DNA of 64,000 bases from Paramagnetospirillum caucaseum (GCF_000342045.1 NZ_AONQ01000020.1:1-64000), one strand, 5' to 3'; numbered from the stretch's first letter, positions 35,504-45,561 are shown. Numbers and translations are program-made. The notes: a model not told the origin generated them from the letters alone.

Positions 35504-37213
35504 ATGTCCGACGGTGTCTGGCAGAATTTGAGACTGCGCCAGCGGTTCATGATCGTCGTTGGCCTGGGCGTCATCGTCATGGCCGCGGTGATCGTGGTCT
35601 TCATCGCCCGGTTCGAGGAAGAGGCCCTGGAGCGCAAGCTCCACGAGCTCTCCGTCAACGAAATGACCTCGCTGCACGCCCTGATCGTCAACGTCATGGC
35701 CACCCGTCCCGAGGACGGCGACAACATCGGCATCAAGGTCTTCAACAAGTGGTTCGATTCCCGCAACATCCATTACGCGGGCAAGGTGTGGAGCGTGTGG
35801 GGCCCCAAGGTCGCCGCCCACATGAAGGACGTCGAACCCGACCGCGCCCCCAAGCTCGCCCAGGACGACATCGACCGCGAGGCCCTGGCCACCGGTCGGC
35901 CGGTCGGACGCCTGGTGGGTGAGTCCTACCGCTACGCCATGCCCATCGTGCTGGGCGTCACCGACGGCGCCAAGGACGAGGTCTGCCATTCCTGCCACGG
36001 CGGCATGGGCATGAACGACGGCGAGGTGATCGCCGTGCTGTCCTCGTCGCTGTCGACCGCCGCCGAGAAGGCCGAGCTCCACAACATCCTGATCGGGCTG
36101 CTCGCCTTCGGCATCATCGCCACCCTGGTCTCGATGCTCGGCGTGCGCTGGATTCTGACCAGCGTCATCACCCGGCCCATCGGCCGCATGACCACCCTGA
36201 TGGGACGGCTGGCCGATGGCGACACCTCGGTGGAGATCGAGGCCGTCGACCGCAAGGACGAGGTGGGCGACATGGCCCGCACCGTCCAGGTGTTCAAGGA
36301 GCACATGCTGGAGGCCGAGCACCTGCGCTCCGCCCAGGAACAGGAGCGCCTGCGCGCCGCCGAAGAGCGGGCCCGGACCATGCGCGACATGGCCGACCAT
36401 TTCGAGGCCACCGTCAAGGCCAAGGTGGCCGAGGTGGAGGTCTCCACCACCGGCATCCACAAGACCGCCCACGCCATGGCCACCCGTTCGGGCCAGAGCG
36501 GCTCGCGCTCGCTCGACGTCAGCGAGGCGGCCAACATCACCACGGCCCGCGCCGACACGGTGTCCGACGCCACCCGCCAGTTGGCCCTGTCCATCAACCA
36601 GATCGCCCTGCAGGTGGGCGAGTCGAGCCGCATCGCCCAGCAGGCGGTGGCGAACGTCAACACCACCGCCGGCCAGATGTCCGGCCTGTCGGATTCCGTC
36701 CAGGCCATCGGCAACGTCGTGCAGCTGATCAACGACATCGCCGCCCAGACCAACCTGCTGGCGCTCAACGCCACCATCGAGGCGGCCCGCGCCGGCGAGG
36801 CCGGAAAAGGCTTCGCCGTGGTGGCCAACGAGGTCAAGAACCTCGCCAACCAGACCGCCAAGGCCACCGAGGAAATCTCCAACCAGGTGATGGCGGTGCA
36901 GACCTCCACCCGCGAGATGACCGCCTCCATCGAGGGCGTGGTGGAAACCATCCGCACCATCGACAACATCTCCACCGCCATCGCCGGCGCCGTGCAGCAG
37001 CAGGAATCCACCACCCGCGACATCGCCAGCCACATCGACGAGGTCGCCGTCCAGGCCGGCGAGGTGTCTTCCAGTGTCTCGACCCTGTCGCGCTCGTCGG
37101 CCCGCTCGTGCGCCGGCGCGGTGCGGGTGATCTGGAGCGCCAAGGCCCTGTCCGAGGCGGTGTCCGACCTCAAGACCGAGGCCGAGGATTTCCTTCGGTC
37201 GGTACGCGGCTAG
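35504..37213 (+). CDS. Methyl-accepting chemotaxis protein with periplasmic CXXCH haem-binding sensor
   Basis: A 569-residue chemoreceptor. It has a first membrane helix (residues 15-35), a periplasmic DUF3365/Tll0287-like domain (about 36-190) ending with a c-type haem motif CHSCH at 161-165, a second helix (about 198-220), HAMP (about 222-275) and the signalling domain. The hairpin tip region [20 protein letters not shown] is intact. A covalent haem suggests sensing of redox state, oxygen, NO or CO. It follows the STAS gene by 60 bases on the same strand, linking chemotaxis with the partner-switch proteins. Confidence 0.92.
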   Translation: MSDGVWQNLRLRQRFMIVVGLGVIVMAAVIVVFIARFEEEALERKLHELSVNEMTSLHALIVNVMATRPEDGDNIGIKVFNKWFDSRNIHYAGKVWSVWGPKVAAHMKDVEPDRAPKLAQDDIDREALATGRPVGRLVGESYRYAMPIVLGVTDGAKDEVCHSCHGGMGMNDGEVIAVLSSSLSTAAEKAELHNILIGLLAFGIIATLVSMLGVRWILTSVITRPIGRMTTLMGRLADGDTSVEIEAVDRKDEVGDMARTVQVFKEHMLEAEHLRSAQEQERLRAAEERARTMRDMADHFEATVKAKVAEVEVSTTGIHKTAHAMATRSGQSGSRSLDVSEAANITTARADTVSDATRQLALSINQIALQVGESSRIAQQAVANVNTTAGQMSGLSDSVQAIGNVVQLINDIAAQTNLLALNATIEAARAGEAGKGFAVVANEVKNLANQTAKATEEISNQVMAVQTSTREMTASIEGVVETIRTIDNISTAIAGAVQQQESTTRDIASHIDEVAVQAGEVSSSVSTLSRSSARSCAGAVRVIWSAKALSEAVSDLKTEAEDFLRSVRG

Positions 37214-37307
37214 GCCCTATAGCAGGGGCAAACTATCACTACTTATTACAAGACACCCCCCTAGACCGAAGGTATGATCCCTCCTTCGGGATGGGAGAGG
37301 GCGGATC

Positions 37308-37577
37308 ATGGACAACTGGCGCAAGAGCTTGAAGCGGGCCTTCAGCGACACCATCGGCCCCGCCCCGGTCGGGCTGGACGATGTACTGGCCGCCAGCCGC
37401 CAGATCACCAAATTCAACCGCCTGTCCAAACATCTCCAGGGCCTCGACGCCATGGCCGCCGCCAAGAAGGGGGTCGGTCCGGCCGAACTGTCGGCCATCC
37501 ACGGCCTGCGTGTCTCGGAAATCGCGCCCAAGCGCCTCAACGAGCTGTGCGAGACGCTGCTGGACGACAAGGGCTGA
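37308..37577 (+). CDS. Small basic protein, unknown function
   Basis: An 89-residue, Lys/Arg-rich, probably helical protein (WRKSLKRAFSDTIGPAPVGL at the start; KGVGPAELSAIHGLRVSEIA later). The second half has a helix-turn-helix look but is too short to claim. The ATG lies after GGGAGAGGGCGG. No family recognised. It stands between a chemoreceptor gene and the soe-like operon. Confidence 0.7.
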   Translation: MDNWRKSLKRAFSDTIGPAPVGLDDVLAASRQITKFNRLSKHLQGLDAMAAAKKGVGPAELSAIHGLRVSEIAPKRLNELCETLLDDKG

Positions 37578-37674
37578 TCCCCTTTCGCGATTGCCTTATT
37601 AGAGCCCCCTAAAGTAGAGTGTCCTAAAAGCCCTTTCGAGGCTATGGACAATAAACAGGGGGGAGCAGACCGGC

Positions 37675-40569
37675 ATGAGGGATCCCGCATCCATTCCGGA
37701 TTCCGATCTCGGGCGATCCGAGGTCAAAACCACCACATGCTACATGTGCGCCTGCCGCTGCGGCATCCGCGTGCACCTGCGCGACGGCGAGATCCGCTAC
37801 ATCGAGGGTAACCCCGACCACCCCCTCAACAAGGGTATCATGTGCGCCAAGGGCGCCTCGGGCATCATGAAGCAGTACTCGCCCGCCCGCCTGACCAAGC
37901 CCCTGAAGCGCAAGGAGGGCAGCGAACGCGGTGCCGGCGCCTTCGAGCCCATCTCGTGGGAAGAGGCGTTCTCCACCCTGGCCGAGCGCCTGGGCCACCT
38001 GCGGGCCACCGACCCGAAGAAGTTCGCGCTGTTCACCGGTCGCGACCAGATGCAGGCGCTGACCGGGCTGTTCGCCGCCAAGTTCGGCACCCCCAATTAC
38101 GCCGCCCACGGCGGCTTCTGCTCGGTCAACATGGCGGCCGGCATGATCTACACCATCGGCGGCAGCTTCTGGGAATTCGGCGGCCCCGACCTGGAGCGGG
38201 CCAAGCTGTTCATCATGATCGGCACCGCCGAGGACCACCATTCCAACCCCATGAAGCGCGATCTCGCCGCCTTCAAACGCGGCGGCGGGCGCTTCATCGC
38301 CATCAATCCGGTGCGCACCGGCTATGCCGCCATCGCCGACGAATGGGTGCCCATCCGCCCCGGCACCGACGGCGCCCTGCTGCTGGCCCTGGTGCGCGAG
38401 ATCATGGAACTGGGCCTGTTCGACCGCGACTTCCTGATCCGCTACACCAACGCCGCCGAACTGGTGAACCAGAACGCCGACAGTGACCAGTTCGGCCTGT
38501 TCGTGCGCGAAGGCAGCGTGCCCGTGCGGCCCGACACCTTCGAGACGCCGGACAAGATGTGGTGGGACCGGGACTCCGACAAGCCGGTGATCGCCCGGAC
38601 CAAGGGGACCGAAGGCCGGCTGTTCGGCTCCTATCACCTGCCCGACGGCACGCCGGCCAAGCCCTCGCTGCAATTGCTCAAGGAGCGGGTCAAGGACTAC
38701 ACGCCGGAATGGGCCGAGGGCATCACCGGCATTCCCGCCGCCACCATCCGCCGCCTCGCCCACGAGATGGGGGTCACGGCGCGCGACCAGACCATCGAGC
38801 TGCCCATCGCCTGGACCGATTGCTGGGGCGAGGAGCACGACAAGATCACCGGCAACCCGGTGGCCTTCCACGCCATGCGCGGACTGGCGGCCCATTCCAA
38901 CGGCTTCCATACCACCCGCGCCCTGGCCATCCTGATGACGCTGCTGGGCACCATCGACCGGCCGGGCGGGTTCAGGCACCGGGCGCCCTTCCCGCGTCCC
39001 ATCCCGCCCTGCCCCAAGCCGCCCAAGGGGCCCCAGGCCATCAAGTCCGGCGAGCCGCTGACCGGCACGCCGCTGGGCTGGCCCGCCGACCCCGACGACC
39101 TGTCGGTGGATGCCGACGGCGAGCCCATCCGCCTGGACAAGGGCTTTTCCTGGGAATACCCGCTGTCGGTGCACGGCATGATGCACAACGCCATCACCAA
39201 TGCCTGGCGGGCCGATCCCTACCCCATCGACACGCTGCTGCTGTTCATGGCCAACATGGCGTGGAACTCGACCATGAACACGTCCGAGGTGAGGAAGATG
39301 CTCACCGACAAGGACGAATCCGGCCAATACAAGATTCCCTTCCTGGTGGTGTGCGACGCCTTCCAGTCGGAAACGGTGGCCTTCGCCGATCTGGTGCTGC
39401 CCGACACCACCTATCTCGAACGCCACGACGTGATGAGCATGCTGGACCGGCCCATCTCGGAATTCGACGGGCCGGTGGATTCGGTGCGCGTCCCCATCCT
39501 GCCGCCCCTGGGCGAGTCCAAGCCGTTCCAGGAGGTGCTCATCGAGCTGGCCACCAGACTGAAGCTTCCCGCCTTCACCAACAAGGACGGCAGCCGCAAG
39601 TTCCGCGACTATCCCGACTTCATCGTCAAATTCGAGACCGAACCGGGATCGGGCATCGGCTTCCTGGCGGGCTGGCGCGGAAAAGCGGGCGAGAAGGCCA
39701 TGGTGGGCGAGCCCAACCCCAACCAGTGGGACCAGTACGCCCGCAACAACAATCACTTCCACTACGCACTGCCGCCCAGCTTCCAGTACATGCGCAACTG
39801 GAACAAGGGCTACCTGGAATGGGCCTACCGCCACCGTCTGGTGCGCTTCACCGACCCGATCATGCCGCACATCTATTCCGAAGTGCTGCAGAAGTTCCGC
39901 CTGGCCGGCGAGGGCAAGTGGAAGGGCAAGCAGCCGCCGGATCGCCTGCGCGAGAGGGTGAAGACCTTCTTCGATCCCCTGCCTTTCTACTACACGCCCT
40001 TGGAATGGCGGTGCTCGGACGGGCATGCCTATCCCCTGTCGGCGCTGACCCAGCGGCCCATGGCCATGTACCATTCCTGGGATTCCCAGAACGCCTGGCT
40101 GCGCCAGATCCACACCAGCAACGTGCTGTTCATGCACCCCAAGGTCGGCGCGCTGGGCAATTTCGGCGATGCCGACTGGGTGTGGGTGGAAAGCCCGTGG
40201 GGCAGGATCAAATGCCAGGCCCGCTTCACCGAGGCGGTGGAGCCCGGCACGGTGTGGACCTGGAACGCCATCGGCAAGGCGTCGGGGGCCTGGGGCCTCG
40301 ATCCCGATGCCGACGAATCGCGGAAGGGGTTCCTGTTGAACCACCTGATCAGCGAAGAACTGCCCAACATGGTGGGCGACCGCCATGTCTCCAATTCCGA
40401 TCCGGTGACCGGCCAGGCGGCGTGGTACGACCTCAAGGTCCGGGTCACCAAATGCAAGCCGGGCGAGGCGGGGGAAAGCTGGCCCCAGTTCAAGCCCATG
40501 GCGCCGCTGCCCGGCCAGACCATCGGCTTCAAGTCGAAGGTCCGCGCCTTCCTGGCCGGGGGGAAATAG
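37675..40569 (+). CDS. soeA: Molybdopterin oxidoreductase catalytic subunit, cytoplasmic sulfite dehydrogenase (SoeA-like)
   Basis: A 964-residue DMSO-reductase-family enzyme. The N-terminal 4Fe-4S motif uses C22, C25, C29 and C57, and C149 in HGGFCSVN is the likely molybdenum ligand. There is no Tat signal, so the enzyme faces the cytoplasm. The sequence and the following FeS and DmsC-like genes match SoeABC, which oxidises sulfite to sulfate and passes electrons to the quinone pool. A polysulfide or thiosulfate reductase is less likely because those carry Tat signals. A GGGGGGAG site precedes the ATG. Confidence 0.8.
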   Translation: MRDPASIPDSDLGRSEVKTTTCYMCACRCGIRVHLRDGEIRYIEGNPDHPLNKGIMCAKGASGIMKQYSPARLTKPLKRKEGSERGAGAFEPISWEEAFSTLAERLGHLRATDPKKFALFTGRDQMQALTGLFAAKFGTPNYAAHGGFCSVNMAAGMIYTIGGSFWEFGGPDLERAKLFIMIGTAEDHHSNPMKRDLAAFKRGGGRFIAINPVRTGYAAIADEWVPIRPGTDGALLLALVREIMELGLFDRDFLIRYTNAAELVNQNADSDQFGLFVREGSVPVRPDTFETPDKMWWDRDSDKPVIARTKGTEGRLFGSYHLPDGTPAKPSLQLLKERVKDYTPEWAEGITGIPAATIRRLAHEMGVTARDQTIELPIAWTDCWGEEHDKITGNPVAFHAMRGLAAHSNGFHTTRALAILMTLLGTIDRPGGFRHRAPFPRPIPPCPKPPKGPQAIKSGEPLTGTPLGWPADPDDLSVDADGEPIRLDKGFSWEYPLSVHGMMHNAITNAWRADPYPIDTLLLFMANMAWNSTMNTSEVRKMLTDKDESGQYKIPFLVVCDAFQSETVAFADLVLPDTTYLERHDVMSMLDRPISEFDGPVDSVRVPILPPLGESKPFQEVLIELATRLKLPAFTNKDGSRKFRDYPDFIVKFETEPGSGIGFLAGWRGKAGEKAMVGEPNPNQWDQYARNNNHFHYALPPSFQYMRNWNKGYLEWAYRHRLVRFTDPIMPHIYSEVLQKFRLAGEGKWKGKQPPDRLRERVKTFFDPLPFYYTPLEWRCSDGHAYPLSALTQRPMAMYHSWDSQNAWLRQIHTSNVLFMHPKVGALGNFGDADWVWVESPWGRIKCQARFTEAVEPGTVWTWNAIGKASGAWGLDPDADESRKGFLLNHLISEELPNMVGDRHVSNSDPVTGQAAWYDLKVRVTKCKPGEAGESWPQFKPMAPLPGQTIGFKSKVRAFLAGGK

Positions 40570-40571
40570 CC

Positions 40572-41309
40572 ATGACCAAGAAACAGTTGGCCCTGGTCAT
40601 CGACCTCAACGTCTGCGTCGGCTGCCATGCCTGCGTGACGTCGTGCAAGGAATGGAACACCTCGGGCTGGGCCGGTCCGCTGCCCGACGTCAATCCCTAT
40701 GGCGCCGATCCCAACGGCGTGTTCTTCAATCGCGTCCAGACCTATGAATGCGGCACCTTCCCCAACACCGAGACCATCCACTTCCCCAAATCCTGCCTCC
40801 ATTGCGAGGAGCCGCCCTGCGTGCCGGTCTGCCCGACCGGCGCCAGCTACAAGCGGGACGAGGACGGCATCGTCCTGGTGGATTACGACAAGTGCATCGG
40901 CTGCAAATACTGCTCGTGGTCGTGCCCCTACGGCGCCCGCGAGTTCGACCCGGTCCAGGGCGTCATGAAGAAGTGCACGCTGTGCGTCGACCGCATCTAC
41001 GACCAGACCATCGAGGCGGAGCGGCGCAAGCCGGCCTGTGTCCTGGCCTGTCCCGCCGGCGCCCGTATCTTCGGCGACATCAACGATCCCGAATCCGAGG
41101 CGGCCAGGGCCATCCGCGACAATGGCGGCTTTCCGCTGATGCCGGAATGGGGTACCAGGCCGGCCAACCACTATCTGCCCCGGCGCAAGACCACCACCAC
41201 GCTTCATCCCGACCAGTTGACGCGCGTCGACAATCCGCTGAAGGCCGAGGGCGAGACGCCGCGCCCCGCCTTCACCACGCCGACCATCGACGGCGTTTCC
41301 AGCTGGTAA
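40572..41309 (+). CDS. soeB: 4Fe-4S ferredoxin-type electron-transfer subunit (SoeB-like)
   Basis: A 245-residue subunit with four cysteine groups for four 4Fe-4S clusters: CVGCHACVTSC, CLHCEEPPCVPVCPTG, CIGCKYCSWSCPYG, and CTLC with ACVLACPAG. It relays electrons between the molybdenum subunit and the membrane anchor. The ATG is two bases after the soeA stop. Family and position are certain; the substrate of the complex depends on the soeA call. Confidence 0.85.
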   Translation: MTKKQLALVIDLNVCVGCHACVTSCKEWNTSGWAGPLPDVNPYGADPNGVFFNRVQTYECGTFPNTETIHFPKSCLHCEEPPCVPVCPTGASYKRDEDGIVLVDYDKCIGCKYCSWSCPYGAREFDPVQGVMKKCTLCVDRIYDQTIEAERRKPACVLACPAGARIFGDINDPESEAARAIRDNGGFPLMPEWGTRPANHYLPRRKTTTTLHPDQLTRVDNPLKAEGETPRPAFTTPTIDGVSSW

Positions 41310-41326
41310 GGGGGAGAGAGAGCATC

Positions 41327-42268
41327 ATGAAACCCGCCTTTTCCGTGATCTTCCTCACCACCCTGATCGGCGCGGCCCAAGGCCTGCTGATCGCGCTCAC
41401 CGCCGGGCAGATGTATGCCGGCGGCCAAAGCGGCGGCTTTTTCGCCCTGGGCGCCGCCCTGGCCCTGGCTCTGCTGTGTCTGGGACTGGTGGCCTCGGTG
41501 TTCCATCTGGCCAATCCCCAGCGCGGCTGGCGGGCGGCGGCCCGCTGGCGCACCTCGTGGCTGTCGCGGGAAGTGATCCTGATCCCCGCGCTCTCGGCCC
41601 TCGCCTTCCTCTACGCGGTGATCCACGCCTTCGGCTGGGCGCCGGTTCTGGTCCGCCTGGGCAACGGCGCCGCCATCGACCTGCCCCTGGCGCTCGGCCT
41701 GCTGACCACCCTGGCCTCGCTGGCCCTGTTCGTGTGCACCGGCATGATCTATGCCTGCGTCCGCTTCATCCGCCAGTGGGCCTCGGGCTGGACGGTGGTC
41801 AATTACCTGCTGATGGGCCTGGCTTCCGGCTTCACCCTGGCCGCCGCCTACGCCCGGCTCCAGGACAGCCTTTTGTCCGGCTTCATGAGCGGGGCTGCCG
41901 TGTGGCTGACCCTGCTGGCCCTGGCGGCCCGCGCCTTCCAGCTGTGGCGGAACACCACCGGCGCACCCTGCTCGACCCTGAAGAGCGCCATCGGCGTGCA
42001 CCATGCCCAGATCCGCCAGATCACCCAGGGCTTCATGGGCAGCTCGTTCAACACCGTCGAGTTCACCGCCCCCGGCGGCGCCGAGACGGTCAGGGGGCTG
42101 TCGGCGTTCTTCCTGGCGGTGGGTTTCGTGGCGCCCGTGGCGCTGCTGCTGGCCGGAATGCCGGTGCTGGCCTTCCTCTGCCAGTATGTGGGCCTGCTGG
42201 CCGAGCGCTGGGTGTTCTTCGCCGACGCGGACCACGTCCAGAACCTGTACTACCAGGCCAAGGGGTAG
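41327..42268 (+). CDS. soeC: DmsC-family membrane anchor (SoeC-like)
   Basis: A 313-residue membrane protein with about eight hydrophobic segments and the DmsC-like features FHLANPQRGWRA and TSWLSREV near residues 60-85. It anchors the complex and hands electrons to quinone. A GGGGGAGAGAG site precedes the ATG. It ends the three-gene soe-like operon. Confidence 0.85.
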   Translation: MKPAFSVIFLTTLIGAAQGLLIALTAGQMYAGGQSGGFFALGAALALALLCLGLVASVFHLANPQRGWRAAARWRTSWLSREVILIPALSALAFLYAVIHAFGWAPVLVRLGNGAAIDLPLALGLLTTLASLALFVCTGMIYACVRFIRQWASGWTVVNYLLMGLASGFTLAAAYARLQDSLLSGFMSGAAVWLTLLALAARAFQLWRNTTGAPCSTLKSAIGVHHAQIRQITQGFMGSSFNTVEFTAPGGAETVRGLSAFFLAVGFVAPVALLLAGMPVLAFLCQYVGLLAERWVFFADADHVQNLYYQAKG

Positions 42269-42278
42269 CCGGCCTTCC

Positions 42279-42476
42279 TCACTCCGCCGGGTGGAGGTCG
42301 CCCATCAGCGGCGCCGCCAGACGAAGCGCCACAGCGCAGGCCGATTCCTCGCCGCACCGGGTGGAGCAGGAGCGGATGCTGTCGATGATGCACAGGCATT
42401 CCGAGTACTTGCCCTCGTCATAAAGGCGACGGGCCTCGGACAGCATGGCGATGCAGCGATAGGATTGCCCGGTCAC
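42279..42476 (-). CDS. Small Cys-containing protein, unknown function
   Basis: A 65-residue protein with six Cys (SYRCIAM, SECLCIID, SCSTRCGEE, SACAVAL) on a helical, TPR-like background (ARRLYDEGKYSECLCIIDSI). The GTG start at 42476 is supported by GAGGA just upstream, 15 bases after the preceding gene's stop. It may bind metal or pair with the upstream small protein. No family recognised. Confidence 0.6.
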   Translation of the reverse strand: MTGQSYRCIAMLSEARRLYDEGKYSECLCIIDSIRSCSTRCGEESACAVALRLAAPLMGDLHPAE

Positions 42477-42491
42477 CGCGTCCTCACCCGA

Positions 42492-42725
42492 TCATGCGGC
42501 GCGTTCTCCCGCCGCCAGGGAATAGAGTTGATCCACAAGAATGCGGGCCGCACCCGGGGACAGGCTGGAATCGCGCGCCAGCAGCACCGCCCACGCCGCG
42601 TCGCGCTCCTCGGCGCAATCCAGGCCCAGCCGCCGAGCGGCGGCAATGGCGCCGCCGATGATCCCGATGAGTGAACCGTTCATGCCCTGCCCCGGATGCC
42701 GACCGTTGGAATACTTCCACCTCAT
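42492..42725 (-). CDS. Small protein, unknown function
   Basis: A 77-residue protein with a hydrophobic Gly/Ala-rich stretch (GSLIGIIGGAIAAARRLGL) that could be a single short membrane segment, followed by an acidic helical part with one Cys. The ATG at 42725 has GAGG about 10 bases upstream. It is transcribed together with the small Cys-containing gene downstream. No family recognised. Confidence 0.55.
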   Translation of the reverse strand: MRWKYSNGRHPGQGMNGSLIGIIGGAIAAARRLGLDCAEERDAAWAVLLARDSSLSPGAARILVDQLYSLAAGERAA

Positions 42726-42986
42726 GATGGAACCCTCTGACGCCGCAGGCCAGAGACGAAGCGAAAGAACTTGTGAGTCCATGTGACGAAGCCCATCTCT
42801 TCCGCCGCCAAGGCCGCAAACCCCGCCGATCGGCGCCGGTCAATTATAGATATTGAATATTATGACTTCTGAATTATTCGCCTTCCCCGGAGACACGCCG
42901 CCGCAAGGGAATCTTCGTTGACTTTGGAAAAGCCCGCGCCTACACCCATGCCGTCGTCTTGACATGCATTTGGAGCGGCCGGGCTG
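42726..42986. promoter_or_regulatory. Divergent promoter region of the TonB island, with an AT-rich core
   Basis: The region is the gap between the small minus-strand genes and the DUF2946 gene. The stretch 42839-42882 is strongly AT-rich against a GC-rich background (for example ATAGATATTGAATATTATG), as expected for a regulated promoter. GAATA and TATTC form an inverted pair within it. I could not match it to a Fur, Irr or RirA box with confidence. Confidence 0.4.
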
Positions 42987-43415
42987 ATGAGCGGCGGCGT
43001 CTTGGGTCGAAGCGGGTGGTTGCGGAGGATACGGGCCGGAGGGGCCGGTGTCGTGCGGCTGCTATTGCTGGCCTTCACCCTGCAGTTGGCCGTGCCGGCA
43101 TTCGACCTGGGCGGGATCGCCGCCCTGGCCGGCGAGGCGGCGCTCCGGGCCGATCTGCAATCCTCGCTCTGCCACGATGGAAGCAGCGGCGCGGCACCGG
43201 ACCAGTCCCCGGCTGCGCCGCCCCAGGTCAAGCATTGCATCTTCTGCCTGCCCATGGCCGGCAACCCGGCCACCGCCGTCTTCATTCTCCAGGCTCCCGT
43301 CCCCACCGTCGCCGCGGCCATCGTCCCCTTCGCCGCCGATGATCAGGTGCCCTCCGTCTCGCGGCCGGCCTTCGCCCGCGCACGCGCGCCCCCATCCTCG
43401 CCTCGTACCGTCTGA
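42987..43415 (+). CDS. DUF2946-like exported protein
   Basis: A 142-residue protein with an N-terminal hydrophobic segment (about residues 20-45), a single CXXC-type motif HCIFCLPM in the middle and an Arg/Pro/Ser tail (ARARAPPSS). This layout matches DUF2946 proteins, which are commonly found directly upstream of TonB-dependent receptors for copper or other metals. The Cys pair may bind a metal in the periplasm. It starts the TonB island and is followed by the receptor after 48 bases. The start codon is not well supported. Confidence 0.7.
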   Translation: MSGGVLGRSGWLRRIRAGGAGVVRLLLLAFTLQLAVPAFDLGGIAALAGEAALRADLQSSLCHDGSSGAAPDQSPAAPPQVKHCIFCLPMAGNPATAVFILQAPVPTVAAAIVPFAADDQVPSVSRPAFARARAPPSSPRTV

Positions 43416-43463
43416 GCCATACCTGCCCCCTTTCGGGCATTCCACGGTTTTCGAGGATCAATC

Positions 43464-45548
43464 ATGCCTGCCCAGTTCTCCCGCCGCGCGCTGCTGTGCG
43501 CCGGCACCGCCTTGTGCTCCATTCTCGCCCTGGCATCCAACCCCGCCCCGGCCGCCGACGATTCCGGCGACATCACCGAAGTGGTGGTGACCGACAAGCT
43601 GCAGAAATCCAAGCTGAACCCCAACGCCGCCGAGGCCAAGGCCGCCATCCGCGAAACGGCGGGCGGCGTCGATTCGGTGTCGGCCGAGGAATTCCGCGAC
43701 GGCCGCACCCAGACCGTCAAGGACATGCTGGACTTCGTGCCCGGCGTCTTCGCCCAGGCCAAGTGGGGCGAGGATTCGCGCCTGTCCATCCGCGGCTCGG
43801 GCCTGGCGCAGTCGGCACACACGCGCGGCGTCAAGCTGATGCAGGACGGCGTGCCGTTCAACGCCGCCGACGGCTTCACCGACCTGCAGCAGATCGACCC
43901 GCTGAGCGTCGAGCATGTGGACGTGTGGAAGGGCGGCAATGCGCTGCGCTACGGCGCCGCCATGCTGGGCGGCGCCATCAACATGACCAGCTTCACCGGC
44001 CACACCGCCTCACCCGCCCAGGCGCGGCTGGAGCTGGGCAGCTTCGGCTACCGCCGCGCCCAGATCAGCTCGGGCATGGCGCTGGGCGCCTGGGACTACT
44101 ACATCAGCCCGACCCGGCTGCAGAGCGGCGGGTACCGCAACCACAGCGGCACCGACAGCAACCGGCTCACCGCCAACACCGGCTACCGCTTCGCCAACGG
44201 CGCCGAGACCCGGATCTACGTCAACCTCAACGACATCCGCCAGGAACTGAACTCATCCCTGACCATGGCGCAGTTCCGCGCCAATCCCAAGATGGCGGGC
44301 GACAACCGGAATTTCTCCAACAACACCAAGCGCGACATCCAGTCCATGCGCTTCGGCAACAAGACGGCGTTCCAGGTGGCCGACTGGGAGATGGAAGCCG
44401 GCATCTACGGCGCCTACAAGAACCTGTTCCATCCCCTGACGACGACGGTCATCGACCAGGTCAGCGAGGACATGGGCACCTTCGTGCGCGGCACCCACGA
44501 GCACAGCCTGTTCGGGCTGCGCAACCAGCTGACGCTCGGCGGCAATTACGCCTGGGGCCACACCGACGCCAAGACCTTCGGCATCATCAACGGCACCCGA
44601 GGCACGCTCACCGGCAAGTCGCAGCAGCAGGCCCAGAACATCGAGTTCTATGGCGAGGACCGTCTCTACCTCACCCCGGCGGTGTCGCTGATCGCCGCCG
44701 GCCAGGGCCTGATCGCCGACCGCAACGCCACCGACCAGTTCCTCAGCAACGGCAACAGTTCGGGCTACCGCACCTTCACCGCCTTCAACCCCAAGGTCGG
44801 CGCCATGTGGCAGCCCTCTCCCGACCTGCAGGTGTTCGGCAACCTGTCGCGCGCCGTCGAGCCGCCGATCATCTCGGACCTCAATCCCTCGGGCCTGACC
44901 GGCAATTTCGCACCGCTCGATCCGCAGGAATCCGTCACCCTGGAATTGGGCACCCGTGGCAACCACAAGGGCTGGGGCTGGGACGCGGTGGCCTACCGCT
45001 CGTGGATGAAGCACGAATTGCAGCGCTTCACCCTGTCCGACAACAACACCTATACGGTCAACGCCGACCGCACCATCCACCAGGGCGTCGAACTTGGCCT
45101 CTCGGTTCCGCTGGCCCAGGGCCTGTTCACCGGCTCGGACTCCGAGAAGCTGGTGTGGCGCAACTCCTATACGCTGAACCACTTCACCTTCGACGGCGAC
45201 CGGCAGTACGGCGACAACGAGTTGCCCGGCGTGCCGCTGCACTATTACCGGGGTGAAGTCCGCTACACCCATCCCAGCGGGGCCTATTTCGGCCCGAACC
45301 TGGAATGGGCGCCCCAGTCCTACCACATCGATAACGCCAACACGGCGCGCACCATCGGCTATCACCTGTGGGGCGTGAAGACCGGCTGGGACGTCAACGA
45401 ACACCTGTCCATCTTCGCCGACGCCCGCAATCTGGCCGACCGGGCCTATATCGCCCAGGTCAACGTCCTCCCCACCATGGGGACGTCGGGAACCATCAGC
45501 CCCGGCGAAGGCCGCGCCGTCTATATGGGCGTCAACGTCAAGTGGTAA
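43464..45548 (+). CDS. TonB-dependent outer-membrane receptor
   Basis: A 694-residue receptor: signal peptide (about 1-32, ending PAPAADD), TonB-box-like EVVVTDKL (about 37-44), plug domain with VKDMLDFVPGVFAQAKWGED and RGVKLMQDGVPFNAADGF, then a beta-barrel ending in VYMGVNVKW with the required aromatic last residue. The plug resembles iron(III)-dicitrate/siderophore receptors. The neighbouring DUF2946 and BNR genes point equally to copper or another metal. The substrate is not settled. Confidence 0.92.
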   Translation: MPAQFSRRALLCAGTALCSILALASNPAPAADDSGDITEVVVTDKLQKSKLNPNAAEAKAAIRETAGGVDSVSAEEFRDGRTQTVKDMLDFVPGVFAQAKWGEDSRLSIRGSGLAQSAHTRGVKLMQDGVPFNAADGFTDLQQIDPLSVEHVDVWKGGNALRYGAAMLGGAINMTSFTGHTASPAQARLELGSFGYRRAQISSGMALGAWDYYISPTRLQSGGYRNHSGTDSNRLTANTGYRFANGAETRIYVNLNDIRQELNSSLTMAQFRANPKMAGDNRNFSNNTKRDIQSMRFGNKTAFQVADWEMEAGIYGAYKNLFHPLTTTVIDQVSEDMGTFVRGTHEHSLFGLRNQLTLGGNYAWGHTDAKTFGIINGTRGTLTGKSQQQAQNIEFYGEDRLYLTPAVSLIAAGQGLIADRNATDQFLSNGNSSGYRTFTAFNPKVGAMWQPSPDLQVFGNLSRAVEPPIISDLNPSGLTGNFAPLDPQESVTLELGTRGNHKGWGWDAVAYRSWMKHELQRFTLSDNNTYTVNADRTIHQGVELGLSVPLAQGLFTGSDSEKLVWRNSYTLNHFTFDGDRQYGDNELPGVPLHYYRGEVRYTHPSGAYFGPNLEWAPQSYHIDNANTARTIGYHLWGVKTGWDVNEHLSIFADARNLADRAYIAQVNVLPTMGTSGTISPGEGRAVYMGVNVKW

Positions 45549-45561
45549 CCGGAGAGCGGTC

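Noticed and set aside
37675-42268. Polysulfide or thiosulfate reductase (Psr/Phs) instead of SoeABC
   Set aside because: The catalytic subunit has no Tat signal, its N terminus follows the SoeA pattern, and the anchor is DmsC-like. Phylogeny would be needed to close the question.
42839-42882. A Fur, Irr or RirA box
   Set aside because: The region is AT-rich and has partial symmetry, but it does not match any of these consensus sites well enough to name one.
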